DNA of 64,000 nt from NCBI GenBank assembly GCA_020631735.1, contig CM036179.1, positions 25,101,063 to 25,165,062 of the forward strand, written 5' to 3'. The position numbers and the translations under genes are program-made. Within the stretch, counting starts at the first letter, position 1, and each line of letters begins with the position of its first letter. The notes under the pieces are model-generated. The model saw nothing but the letters and a program-made list of their open reading frames with translations. It made no database searches and was not told the DNA's origin. This DNA is from Saccharum officinarum. Taxonomy: Eukaryota; Streptophyta; Magnoliopsida; Poales; Poaceae. Shown here piece after piece: positions 1 through 11,700 of the stretch.

Positions 1-164
1 TCGGATTTGGACACGAATAGCTATTGGATATATATACGAATATGGATTGTGTTGATTACGGATACGAATAATGAGTATCAAATACAGTATGAATCGGATT
101 CGGAGAATGTCGGAAACAAATATCTATTCAGATATTGAGTAAAAGCAACATTTATATGTACCAT
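1..164. other. AT-rich transposon-like edge
   Basis: AT-rich sequence with repeated short words such as GGATA and CGAATA. Similar words occur in the opposite sense at about 1520-1735, which suggests the ends of one DNA transposon whose left terminus lies outside the window. No coding potential is seen. Bases 157-164 (TGTACCAT) are the left target duplication of the MITE that follows. Confidence 0.3.
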
Positions 165-339
165 CAGGGGCGGATCTTCAGGGGGGCTGGGGAGGGGCTC
201 CAGCCCCCCTATAGCTGGTGCAACAATGGAGATATGGGGAGGATGAGGGAGAAGAAGAGGTGGAGGAAAGAAGAAAAATGGAGAGAGAAGAGGAAGAAGA
301 AGAGATCAGCCCCCCGATCATATTCTGCATCCACCACTG
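165..339. mobile_element. hAT-type MITE with perfect 8-bp target duplication
   Basis: A short non-coding element bounded by the 8-bp direct repeat TGTACCAT at 157-164 and 340-347. The ends form an imperfect inverted repeat: CAGGGGCGGATC on the left, and CAGTGGTGGATGCAG as the reverse complement of the right end. C/G-rich runs (GGGGGGCTGG and CAGCCCCCC) sit just inside each end. An 8-bp duplication with CAGNGGCGG-type termini fits the hAT superfamily. A second copy of the same family lies at 57443-57726. The interior is purine-rich (AGAAGAAG) and has no transposase. Confidence 0.8.
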
Positions 340-347
340 TGTACCAT

Positions 348-1844
348 ATAACAACATTTATATGTATCATATAGGTGCACTAACCATTACACCACTCTAT
401 GAGTCCAGAATCCATCTAGATTATTAAGTCACTGTAATCCACAAAGGTGAAAAGACCAAATGATTAAAGCTCCTAGTCCAAATGAGAAAGGACTAAAGGA
501 TTAAAGTTTTTTTTATATAGCCTTGTAGATCCGTAGATGTTTTTTGTCCTAACTATGGCTCTTGCAATTAAATGAGAAAGGATTAAAGTTTTTAAAGTTA
601 TGTGTAGAAGATCGCTCTTCCAATTATGGCTCTTGCATTGTACACAATTTAGACATCAAGGTGGCGTTTGGATGATGAATGGGAAAGGGAAAGGGAAATA
701 TAGAGGGATATATGGAGGTGGGATATGGATAAGGAAATGAGATTTTATTGCTAATCCATTGTTTGGACGTGGCATGTGGCAAGGTTTGGGTTTGGGTTAC
801 AGCGGGGCCCACGTGTTTTTTAAAAATAAAAAAATGAATACCGGTCACATAAACACCATACGGATCACCCATTCACCCACCCAGGCGGCCACGCCACGCC
901 ACAACAGCTAGTTGGCCTTATCCTTTCGGTCCCCACGAGCCGACGAGCGGACGATCTGCTGGCAGAGGCGATGACGATGAGCCACCAATACCATTGCACG
1001 GCGGTGAGCACCATGGGGCACTGCCTGTTTGTGGACGGCGACTAGCAGGCAGCTGCACGGGCATTGCGAAAATTGGCTCCTGGTGGCGGCGGCGACAGCA
1101 CAGGCACGAGCTCCTGGTGGCCGGCGACGGAGGCACGGGCCCCTGGTGACCAGCGAACCCACGCGACGAAGCCGGGGGGCGGCGTCTCCAGCGGCAAGCC
1201 GGTAAGGCGAGCACCAGCTCCCGCGAGCGGCGCTCCTACGCGTCCGGCGTCCGGCAGCTCCGCGGTGCCTCCACACCCGGCGGACGGCGTCTCCGCGTCC
1301 GGCGGCCAACGGCTCCGCGCCAAGCCTGCTCCACTAAGGGGCCCGGCGGCCCTGCGCCTCGCTGGTCTAGGTCGGCTGCGGTCCAAGCGAGGAGCATATA
1401 ATAAGGAGAGCCAGGGTGCGGGTACGCAGCGGTGCGGTGAGCCTGAGGCTGGGCTGTCTAGTGGCCTGTGGGCCTTTGGCTGCACAGGCCTAGGGCGCTG
1501 GCTGCTCTGGTTAACTTAGTATCCGGCATCACTTTAGTATTCTATTTACATTCGTATTCTATATTCTGTATAATAAGAAGTTATCCGTATCTGAAAAACC
1601 ATCTGCCATCTGGATATCCGAATAACTATACAAATAAGTGTTCATATTTATTCAGCGACGGTCAGATAGATAAATACCCGTATCATTTTCATTCCTATGA
1701 ATCATTACGCATCAAGGAATATTATGTCTAGCACTAGCCACCAAATAACTTCTCAATGGATTTAGAACCCGCAGAAGCAAATTACTAAACGCTGGCACCT
1801 ACACCCATATAGACAGGCTCAACCCAGATTCGTTGAGAGTTACA
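348..1844. other. Intergenic stretch, no gene supported
   Basis: 348-904 is AT-rich with no recognisable gene. 905-1500 is strikingly GC-rich and open in several frames on both strands, but the translations are low-complexity Ala/Arg/Pro/Gly without any recognisable domain. This looks like compositional openness, possibly a genic scrap carried inside a transposon. 1501-1740 is AT-rich with words inverted relative to 1-130, so 1-1740 may be one element. Confidence 0.35.
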
Positions 1845-2009
1845 AGGCCTTGTTCTCTAAAAAAAAATAACTAATTGCACAATTTGGTAGTAAATCACGA
1901 GACGAATCTTTTGAGCCTAATTAGTCCATGATTACACACTAATTTCCAAATACAAACGAAAGTACTACAATAACTAAAGTTGAAAAAATTTGCAATCTAA
2001 GCGAGGCCC
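1845..2009. mobile_element. MITE of the GGCCNTGTT family, copy 1
   Basis: Contains the family core CGAATCTTTTGAGCCTAATT at about 1903, flanked by GGCCTTGTTCTC on the left and an inverted GGGCCTCGCTTAG-like right end. The same core recurs at 11214-11446 and, inverted, at 13674-13916. This family is common in panicoid grass genomes. Boundaries are approximate because this copy looks internally shortened. Confidence 0.55.
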
Positions 2010-2708
2010 AAGTAGCGAATCATGCCCATAGGGTGTGACCGGTTTCCAGTCCCGTCTAGCTAGGCTAGCATATGGGAAGCAAGCCCTCGCTAGCCTAGCT
2101 AAGTCCGTGTGTGTCCAGGTGCGTTTGGTTCCATGATTGTATATATCCTCCTCTGGCTGGACCCTGGTATGTTGTTTGGTTGCACACGTCAAGTGGTTCT
2201 CCTATTTTTATGTGCGCACCACGCGAACCAGGCTCCAAGAAAAACGAGAAAATTCTCGGCAACAAGAGAGCCAGGCTAGGGCGACGGTTTTGCATCGAGC
2301 GCCCCAGGCTGAGGGCCTATTCCAGGCATCCAATTACGACAGACTGCTTGCATTACTCGACTTTAGCTGGACTAAAACCAGTCAACCAATTATGCCCATA
2401 AGCAGTGAATAAGTGAAGACAAGCAGAGCATGCCACTTACACATATGTCACAAATAGTTTGGTTTTTACATTGTTTTTCTTGCTTTACTTGAGTCATAGA
2501 ATTAGGGTGAGAGTGGCTGCACATATATCGCCGATCGTCCATATACTTCTCACCTTCATAGATGTAGGCCGTATTGTACTCCTTGAGTCATATAATTAGT
2601 TAGGGTAAGAATTGTTTTTTTCTATACATTGTTTTTTCTACGTATTAGATTATTACACATCTAAGTGTATAATAAAAACTATGTATCTAATAAAAAAACG
2701 AAAATATC
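2010..2708. other. Intergenic stretch, no gene supported
   Basis: Mixed-composition sequence with no convincing gene. Words such as GTGCGTTTGGTT at about 2119 resemble ends of grass MITEs, but I cannot pair them with an opposite end. 2560-2708 is AT-rich. Confidence 0.3.
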
Positions 2709-2711
2709 TTA

Positions 2712-3746
2712 GGGCACTTACAGTGCAGACTCTACCCATAGAGTCTACGCCTCAGAGACTCCATCACAAGAAACCATGTTTCCCAGTGCAAAGTTTGTAA
2801 CAGTAGTTTCTATAGATAAAGGAATTTATTATGCAACACAAAGAAAGCTGATCAGCCGTGGCATATTGCCATGTGATCCACCCTACACCTCTCAACAGCT
2901 ATGCAACAACCATATACGACATGATTAACCGGCAACTGAACCATATAGCAGCATATCACCAGAAGCATACAGGATACGACAAGTCGGCAATATGAAATAT
3001 GACCAGACGCATAGTAGTGTATCACCGTATACGGCAATATGACCAGACACATACAGGATATATATCACTAAACCGGCAAACACAACGCATACATATCACT
3101 GAACTGGCAAACATACTCCACAGAACTTCAATGAAAGTTTACATAATAGCCATGAGTCATCCATTACAATATATAGCAATAGAAACTTAGATATGAATTG
3201 CAAACTAAATAGATAATAATAATATTTAGATAATATTAAGCCATCCATCATCATCCTACACACAGAACTCCATGTCCATCATCATCCAAGCAGAACTGCT
3301 AAAAAATGAGAATGAGTTAGTAAAATAACAAAATTATACATGTGGTTGAATGAACAAATTCTTGGGAATTTTGGCGGCGACGACGGCTTCACCTCCGCGA
3401 GCGCGCGCGGGAGATTGACGAGCGCGGGAGATGGCGCGCGCGTAGGAGAGAGGCGCGCGGGAGAAGAGCGCGCGCGGGGGAGAAGACCGCTTGGTGGTGC
3501 GCGAGCGGAAGAGGGGCGGCGGCGGCGTACGGGATCCATAGACTCGACTCTGCCCTCACCCAACGCGAGTCTCGTGGAGTCTTCCGGCCTCGAAGGGAAC
3601 GACGACTCGACGTCTTATTTAGACGTCGTTTCTTTGTTTTTTCTCCTCTTTCCTCATTTAATGGCTTGCCACATCAGCAAAATACCTACGTGGCAGTGTA
3701 ATTAATAAGGATAGACTCCACGGTGGAGTCTGCACTGTGAGTGCCC
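2712..3746. mobile_element. PIF/Harbinger-type (Tourist-like) element, about 1.0 kb
   Basis: Terminal inverted repeats GGGCACTTACAGTGCAGACT (left) and GGGCACTCACAGTGCAGACT (reverse complement of the right end) are flanked by the 3-bp direct repeat TTA (2709-2711 and 3747-3749), the PIF/Harbinger signature. No transposase is present, so it is non-autonomous. A GC-rich block at about 3369-3590 is open in several frames but low-complexity; it could be captured genic sequence or simple GC bias. Confidence 0.75.
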
Positions 3747-3754
3747 TTATACTC

Positions 3755-3926
3755 TCTCCGTCCACGAAAACATACAACTCTAGCATAGTGTCACGTTTTA
3801 GTATCTCAACTTTAACCAATTATAGATAAAAAATTATCAATATTTATGATATCAAATAAATATCATTAGATTAATTATGAAATGTATTTTCGTAATAAAT
3901 TGATTTGGAGGCATAAATATGAATAC
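3755..3926. mobile_element. Stowaway-type MITE, right end lost
   Basis: Starts with TACTCTCTCCGTCCACGAAA, the usual Stowaway (Tc1/mariner) terminus preceded by TA. The matching inverted right end is missing; the neighbouring Stowaway element begins where it should be. The interior is AT-rich without coding. Confidence 0.5.
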
Positions 3927-3928
3927 TA

Positions 3929-5127
3929 CTCCCTCCATCCCGTTTTAATTACCAGGCGCCAGCATGTTTTTTTTGGCCATATTAGACTATCCGCACTCGT
4001 CGTACTCTAAATTCATCCTCTAAAAGGAATATTCCGTCCTAGTCATCGAGATTTCATCCTCTATATCAATTTCTCCCGCACCCATTCATACTCTATATCA
4101 TACTCTATCCACTGTGGGGCCCACTTGTCAGATTTTTTTTTCTTTTTTCCCTTTTTCTCTTTCCTTTTCTTTTCTTTTTTCCCCTCTCATCCTTTATCCG
4201 TTCGACCGCACGCCCTCCCTCCCCATTCTCTCTCTCTCCGCTCTCTCTCTCGGTCGGCTCCTCCCCAGGCGGCGAGCGGCTCCGACGGCGGACGGCGACC
4301 CGCGCGACCGGCGGCGGAGCTCGCCCGCGCGGCCCGGCGGCGGGGCTCGCCTCCTAGCGCGGCGCCGCCAGTCGCGAGCGCGCCTCCTCGCGCGGCGGGG
4401 CTCTCCTCCTCGCGCGGCGCCGACGCGAGCGCGCGGCGGACCGGCACGGCGGCCCGGGCTCTCCCTCCCCGCGCCGGCGAGCCCCGCCCCCGCCTCTCCC
4501 TCCTCGCGGCCATGGAACTCGCGGGCTCCCTCCCCGGCGTGCGGCGTGCCTCGGCGAGCGCCCGGCGGGCCTCCCTCCCCGCGCCGGCCATGGAGCTCGC
4601 GGCCTCCCTCCCTTCTCTCTCCCCATCGGCAGCTCGGCCCCGTCCTTCTCTCTCCTCGAGCGGGTCCCGCGGCGTCCTTTACCGTCCCCTCCGTACGCAC
4701 GCGGCAGTCCCCGGCTGGGAGCTCATACGCGATGGTAGCGTGCGGCTTACCGTATCCCGCTGCAGGTGTTTTCACGGTAAAATGGCACTCTAGGGTACCG
4801 TAGCGGGGCACATCCAGTACCCAGTGCGGATGGTCTTAGGAGGCGGTTTGGGGTATTAACGAGACAATTAATTACTCAAAGCAGCTAAAGCGCGTCACAT
4901 GCATGCAGGGGGTCCTAGCATCGAAGCATCACATGCATGCGTGGGGGCCTGAGGGCCTATCAACGAAGGCAACACTGCCGGATTTTGCGCAAAAAATAAA
5001 TGAGCGACGGATTTCTCCACTGTTAGCGCGGATAATTACGCCAATTAATACACTTGATGTGGTTTTACCACCCGTCTTGGTATCTAGAAATTCCCTTGTC
5101 ACGCCTGGTAAAACGGGATGGAGGGAG
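3929..5127. mobile_element. Stowaway-type element split by a nested insertion
   Basis: Both ends read CTCCCTCCATCCCGTTTTA (right end as reverse complement), and both then match the internal word ACCAGGCG. TA dinucleotides flank the element at 3927-3928 and 5128-5129, as expected for Stowaway (Tc1/mariner). Without the nested element at 3985-4835 it would be about 345 bp. Confidence 0.75.
3985..4835. mobile_element. PIF/Harbinger-type element nested in the Stowaway element
   Basis: Terminal inverted repeats GACTATCCGCACTCG (left) and GACCATCCGCACTGG (reverse complement of right end) are flanked by TTA at 3982-3984 and 4836-4838. The interior (about 4110-4700) is pyrimidine- then GC-rich and open for more than 200 codons on both strands, but the peptides are low-complexity Ser/Pro/Arg/Ala with no domain. 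It is best read as a non-autonomous element with a GC-rich passenger. Confidence 0.7.
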
Positions 5128-5704
5128 TATTCACTAGAAATTTTAAACGTGAACTATTTTTTCTGGCACATTACCTATAGTTGCATGTTTTTATGAGCTG
5201 AGAGAGTAATTTGAAGTGAATAGAATAGTATAGGTATGTCTTCAGACTTGAGAGCATGGGCACCGCAAATCGAAGAACAGATGGCATTGCACCGACATTG
5301 GTACAGAAGCCATGGCATGGATCACGGTTTGTACACGTCATGCGTGCATGCAGGGCCCGCATGTCAGGAAGACAGCCTCTGCAAACCTGCGCATGCATGA
5401 TGCATGTAGTTGTAGTAGTACTGTAGACTAGTAGTACTTACTACTTACTCCATTAATTATGCAACTGCAGCAGAGATTGAACCTGTTAATTACAGTTGAG
5501 CCCTCCCTCTTCAGCCCCCTCTGCTACCATGCATAAACCCTGTTCCCGATTATTATATATAAATAATAAAACGCAACATTATGGATTTCATTTTTTTTGC
5601 AACATCCCATTTTTTTACTGCTAATAAGTAGTATATACTCTCTATAAATTAGTGCGTCTGAATAGTATCAATCAGCCGATCAGCAACAGTTGGGAGGCCA
5701 TCAG
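5128..5704. other. Intergenic stretch and probable 3' UTR of the 5.7-12.1 kb gene
   Basis: No coding region is seen. The part nearest 5704 (roughly 5550-5704) is the likely 3' UTR of the minus-strand gene that ends at 5705. I cannot place a polyadenylation signal with confidence. Confidence 0.4.
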
Positions 5705-8700
5705 CTACATCAACCTCAGCTGCTGCGGCTGCCTGCCACCTTGGTACGGCGCGCAGAAGAGCTCCATCTGCGGCGGCCGTGGTGGCGACGGCATCGCCGG
5801 GGGAGCAACCATGCCCATCGGCCGCAGCGACGACGAAATGCCATGCCACGCTGCCGCTGCTGCAGCCGACGACGCCGGGGAAGGCGTAGCGTCCGGCCTC
5901 GGCTGGTACTGTGACTGCGAGACATGGTACTGCCACATCTGCTGCTGCTGCTGCGGCGTCGGCATGAGTGGCTGCAGCTGCTTCATCATCATCGCCGAAG
6001 AGGTCGCAGCGGGGAGGCCGGCGCGCGGGCCGTACCCCGGGCTGCACACGTACTGCGGCATCTGCGAGTCCACCCAGAGACGAGACAAGACGCGATCGGT
6101 CAGACGCCAACCGCAACGGAATGCAGTAGACATTGTCAGATTCTAACATGCTCGAAAACCAAGAAACCAGAAGCAATGGTGCACTGATGCCAGGGAAAAA
6201 TAACTACCTGCTGAAGCGCCGCGGCGTGTCCCAGACTCCCCCTGCTGTAAGCAGGGAGGTGCGGGAACGGGTACGGCGTCGCGTCCCGCGGCGGCGGCCG
6301 TGGCGCCATCTGATGGTGCAGGTACTGGACATGCTGTGCCGTCGCTGGTAGCGCCGACGATGCCGTGGCGGGCAGGTTCTGCCAGGAACCACCACTGACC
6401 TGAAACACGCAGCGGCACAGCAACGGCTTCGGTTAGACAAGAGTTCAGAGCAGCTCAGTTACTGGTAGCAGCGTTGAAGCACAGCGCCGCCGCCGCCACG
6501 GTAGCCAAGCTAGTGTTCCGTCGCGCTCACAATCTTTTGCCGGGCGGCGCCCACGTCGCAGATGCCAGTGGACGGCTGCTGGTGAGCCGGGACGCGCATG
6601 TCGAAGTGCACCGTGTAGAACTTCTCGTCGCGCAAGGCGGGGGTGCCCTTGTGCGAGGTGGTGAAGCCACCGTTCGGAGGCCTCGAGCAGCGGGCGAGGG
6701 GCCTCTCCTCAGGCTTCGCTTGGATTTGTGACGACGACGCAGCGGCCTTCTCCTTGTTCACGTGCATCTGGATCACATGGCTCACGTACACATGGGTGAT
6801 GCTTCTCTTCCATGCCTTTGGCGCGCCCACGTTTTTCACCAGACGGTGCTGCAGACAACAGCATTGCATCCGTCAGCTAAATAAAAAAAATATTCAGTTT
6901 TCTCAGAAGGTTGGCCAAAACCGTTTTGGATTAGACGAATTTTAGCGATCAACCAGATGATATTTCTGTCGCCTTTGTTGAATAAGCAAGTTAAGAACGT
7001 AGGCAAAGAATGAAAAGTAGATAGCACCTGCCTTGTTCTGATTTCCAGGTGCTGTGAAGTTAGTGGATTCAGAAATTGTATTGGCGCGAGCTGCCAGTTT
7101 GCTTGAAGAGGGCCTGAAAACAGTCATACATTTATCATCTTCTTAACAACCCAACTAATAATGTCTTCATAGGAAAAGAAAATATGTAACTAGTTTAAAC
7201 AGAAACTTACTTTATTAAGTACCCAGCTGGGGTACAAGGCAATGGAGTCTGGACCAGAGGTGCAATTTCTGATAGACGTAGTAGCAACATATTAGCAGAT
7301 AAGTAACAAAAACAAGTATTTAGTATAATGAACTTCAGCTGTAATGGCGTTCTAGAGTTGTAGGAGTACTTTGTGCACTGTTGTTCTTGGCATTTTCCCT
7401 CTCTGGCACACCCTCAGATTTATCAGAATTTACCTGTAGAAAAAACATATTTGAGGGAACGATGAAGCATTAGGACCAAATGACGGTGTAGTTACACCTG
7501 TACTTTCAGACAGATAACAGTGCAGTACCAGCCAAAGAGGAGCCTCTGGCTTCTGTGCAGGGTGACACTTGCTATCATCAAACTGCACTTTCTGCTGCTT
7601 TTGCGTGCTACAGACAGAAATAAACATGAGAATGCAGTTTAAATAAGGACAAGATTAGCGACCAAAGGGCTTCCGTGAGCAGTTCTCTACCTGTTATTGG
7701 AGGTGTCTTTAGATGGGCTTGGCAAATTCACAGCAGTTCCCATAGAAAGGTCCTGTATTTGCTTAGTTGTTGACAAAGGTGGGGTTTTGTTGCTGGATCG
7801 ATCTGTAGTGACAGCCACTGGATTTACATTTGGAACGATATTGGTTTGTTCCACCATTTTATCTATGCAGGCACTTTGGTTAGCCAGTTCATTAGCAGCA
7901 CTTGGCAGTACGACTATTTGGTCACCCTCCTTAGTAGCTCCTGCATGGGTAATCACACAAGGACTATGAGCATATTCTAAAATCGTAATACTTCCTTTTT
8001 AGTATGATAATCAGAAAAGAATCAAAGAGTGCAGACACAGCCGTTGTGGCTTAAATTCAGCTGAAGAGAACACATTACCTTTTGAATAAGAAGTTGAAGC
8101 AACATTTGTGTTTGAACTATCTGCTATAGCCATGTCGGCTGTGAGCTCACTATGAGAGGGTGCTTGAGATAGGGACAGCAAAACATCAGCAATTGCTTCC
8201 TCTTGTTCTGTAAATAACTGTTAAAACAGAATGTGCATCTCACTACCAGTTTTCAGTTTTGCGTCAAAGGGAAAATGAGGAAATTATTGCAGCAGAAAAG
8301 CATTTACCGTGCTTCCATTGGATCTTGTTTCCTGGTCTACAAAAGAAATTTGAGCACTGATAGCCGAAAGATGCCGCCTCTTTTTGACATGACGTGATGA
8401 TGCAGAAGCAAATCGACCGGGTCGCTTGTTTATGGCTGAAAGTAGGATGCCAAAAGTTGAAATATCATCTAAGCTTAAAAACCACAAATGAAACTACCCA
8501 TGCCAATATGCCATCGTCACAACTCACAATCAACTGCGTCTTGTTAATAATTACATGGTGCCATCTGTGGATACAGCAGAACACTTGGAAAGAAATTCAA
8601 GTACCCACAAACACATAACCACCAAGGTTTTAGGTGACTAGCAATTGTTCCCTATCTAACAATAACAACATTAACAAGTTTCTCCAACCCAGCGTTAAAC

Positions 8701-11700
8701 CATATTGTTAACTTCAATTTTAGTTCACAAAAAATGTCAACTTAAATTAGAAAATAACAATTTATAAGGAAACCGGAATCCCTTTGCTCTGGCCATTCGG
8801 AAGAATAAATAGTGCGTTTAATTGGTACCTGATCTTAATTTTCTTGGAACTGGAGGATCAACAGCATCACACCGCTCAGCCACCTTTGAAATAGAAAATA
8901 ATGACCTCAAAGATGCGCATAAAGAACAGAAAGCAAATGATTGAACACGGACATGGTAAAAGGCAGGAAAGATACCTTCCCAAGGGTCCTCACTCTTTTC
9001 CAACTAACCAGGCCGCTGAAGCTGGCTGTAGACAGCGAGCAGAGTACTGCATCATCACAGACCTGGTAAGATCCCCCCGCCTCTACCTTGCTGTTCATGT
9101 CGCCGTTGCTTGATCTCCACTTGAAGGTCTTGGACTTTAGTTTCTTCTGCCTCAATGCTGCCTTGTGATCTCCACCTTTTCTCTCCTTCCCGTTACAACC
9201 TGGAGACAAGCAATATGCAACAGCAATCAGCGTTACAAATCATGGCGCGGTAATTTAACGGTTAAAACAGCTAGCCCCAGTTTTACAAAGAGCTTTTGTA
9301 AACAAGAAACGAAAGGGACAGTTGATTCCATCTGGTCTTTTGGAAATGATCGTAATCTGAAAAGTGCAGGATCATAAAACTTTTACACTAATAAAAAACT
9401 AGAAAGCAATACATACAGTGGATCACGCAGGGAAAAAAAAACTATATGATTGCGGTGCCAAAAATCTTTGAAACAATTTCAATAGATTTTTTTTGGAACG
9501 ACAGTGCCAAAAATCTGAAAAGTTGGAGAGAAGAGCTCTAAAGTCTCCATGTGTTCACGTTTGATAGGCAGCATGGATCCATGTTCCATGAGGGGAGTCA
9601 CAAGCAGCATCTGTGAAAAGGACAAGAAGCTGAAAACGAAGGCTTTCAGGGTCGCCTTGCGTGCATATCTATCTACACGTAGGCAGTAGGTGACAAGCGA
9701 GCGTTACGACCCAAGCCAGCCAGCCAGCCAGCATCACCGTATCTCGGGAAATTTCTTCACGAAAAGCTTCACCCAAACGAACCATCCAAAACCGGGAAAA
9801 ATCTGGGGCGCTCCACAGCAAACAAAGGGCTTCTTGTGGCCTAGAAGCTCACTAGGAACACAGGTCACCCGTCAGGGCGAAAGGAGCACAGGTCATGAAC
9901 CCAAGATGGCCAGCTCCATCCATCCTACGGTTTACGCTCACAGTTAACTTTGTAACTTCCCAAAATTTAAGTTCATTGAAAATTTTAGACCACCTATCTA
10001 AGAGCGAGGAAATTTGAGAAAATTAGTTAGTACTAGTAGTGACTAGTAGACAAGTGCTGTGGTGGTCTCCAGCACGACCCCTAGTACATGATAGTACGAG
10101 CTGCAGCCAATGCTGCTGCAGAGTCGTAGCATAGATAGCTCACACTCCTGTGTTCAGTCCTGTCTGAAGCCTGAACCAATAATAAAAGGAGGAGATTTCT
10201 CGCAGGGGGAAAAAAAGAAGAGAGATATAGTAGGACCTTTAAAGCCAATCACAAGAACACGCACACTATATCAAGGTGGTCAGGGCCCAGCGTCCCCACC
10301 GGGTGAGGAAAAGAGACCAGAAAAGTTTTGATCTTTTGAGGAGGAGGGCACATTAGGAGAAAGATAAGGGGCATTTTGGGGACGACCACTACAGAGATGG
10401 AACAGCCGCCGGGTTAGTGCACTGTGACCATCTGCTTCTGCTCTGAACATCGGCCGGCCCGCCGGGGAGAGAGGGAGAGAGAGAAGCACCAATGGAACAG
10501 CACGCAACGCGACACAACACATACCAGCGGCGACAGCAGCAGTTGGAGGAGGAGGAGACGAGATGGAGGAGGTGGAGCCACTCCCTATCGCGTGTCTCCT
10601 TGCGAGCTGCTGACGCCCAGCCACCGGCTTCTGCTTCTCCCTCTTCTCCATATCCACCACCCAGAAATGTTCACTCACCGCTAGCTAGTCCTAGGCTAGT
10701 CTAGCTCCAAAAGATCTCACAGTGCTCTCTCTCTCTCTGTTGTCTTCACTCTACACGGACTCGGGGAGAAGGAATGCAGCGAGAAGAGGAGGAGGAGGAG
10801 GAGAGGAGATGAGGCATGGACGGATAGACATGCACATGCTTAACTTAGGGCAAGGTGAACGGCAGCTATCTATAGGACTACTGTGACTGGGACATGGAGA
10901 CAAGCATCCATGCTGCTGGCTGCTGCTGCTTGGTCAGTTGGTCCTATGATGAATGCCGAAGAATCAGATGCCGGGAAAGTGTGATGAGGGCATTGCAAAA
11001 GGCAGCAGGCTGGGCGAAATGGAAGGAAAGCGGACGGACGGGGAATTTCTTTTATTTTCTGTGGTGGTGTTCGCTGCCTGAAAACGATTCATGGATCTTT
11101 ATTAGACGACCCACCCCCTCCAACCCCCACACAAGAATCTAAAAAGGAGAGGGAGTGCATTTCCAAACCTTTATCCAGATCCAAAATACAAAATCTTTTT
11201 GTTTCCCAAACTCGGCCATGTTTAGTGTGCTTCAAAATGCAAAATGTTTTCAAGATTTTCTGTAGGCCAGCACATATATGGAACATTAAATGTAGATAAA
11301 AAAATAACTAATTGTATAGTTTGTCTGTAAATGTTGAAACGAATCTTTTGAGCCTAGTTAATTTATGATTGGACAAAGTTTATCAAATACAAATAAAAAG
11401 TGCTACGGTGCTTTTTTTTAAATTTTTTTACAACCTAAACATGGCCCTATTATATAGGCAGGATAGAGGGAAAACAAATCGGATTTTTTTTGTTTTGTTT
11501 CCTTTCTTTCTTCAAGGATCAGACGATGAAGATAGCTTCTATTTTACTACATATAAATGCCCATATCTTTACCCAACCAGAAGGAAGGAGACCATAGATG
11601 GTAGCTTTACAACTAGTTGGGCGGACAGAGTTCATCATATCTTGGGGATCGTTACATTTATTTAACACCAGAAATGGTTGGTTCGGCAGATTACATAGTA

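Noticed and set aside
1042..1519. Overlapping frames of 130-150 codons on both strands
   Set aside because: GC-driven openness with Arg/Ala/Pro/Gly-rich translations and no recognisable motif.
4114..4811. Overlapping frames of 205-229 codons on both strands
   Set aside because: Pyrimidine- then GC-rich low-complexity sequence inside a non-autonomous Harbinger-type element; no domain, no splice structure and both strands equally open.
8976..9067. Earlier donor CAG/GTCTGT (exon 2 ending near 9068) for the unknown gene
   Set aside because: It also keeps phase, but the downstream GGGAAG/GTATCT is a better donor and the extra 30 codons read as ordinary protein. It remains possible as an isoform.
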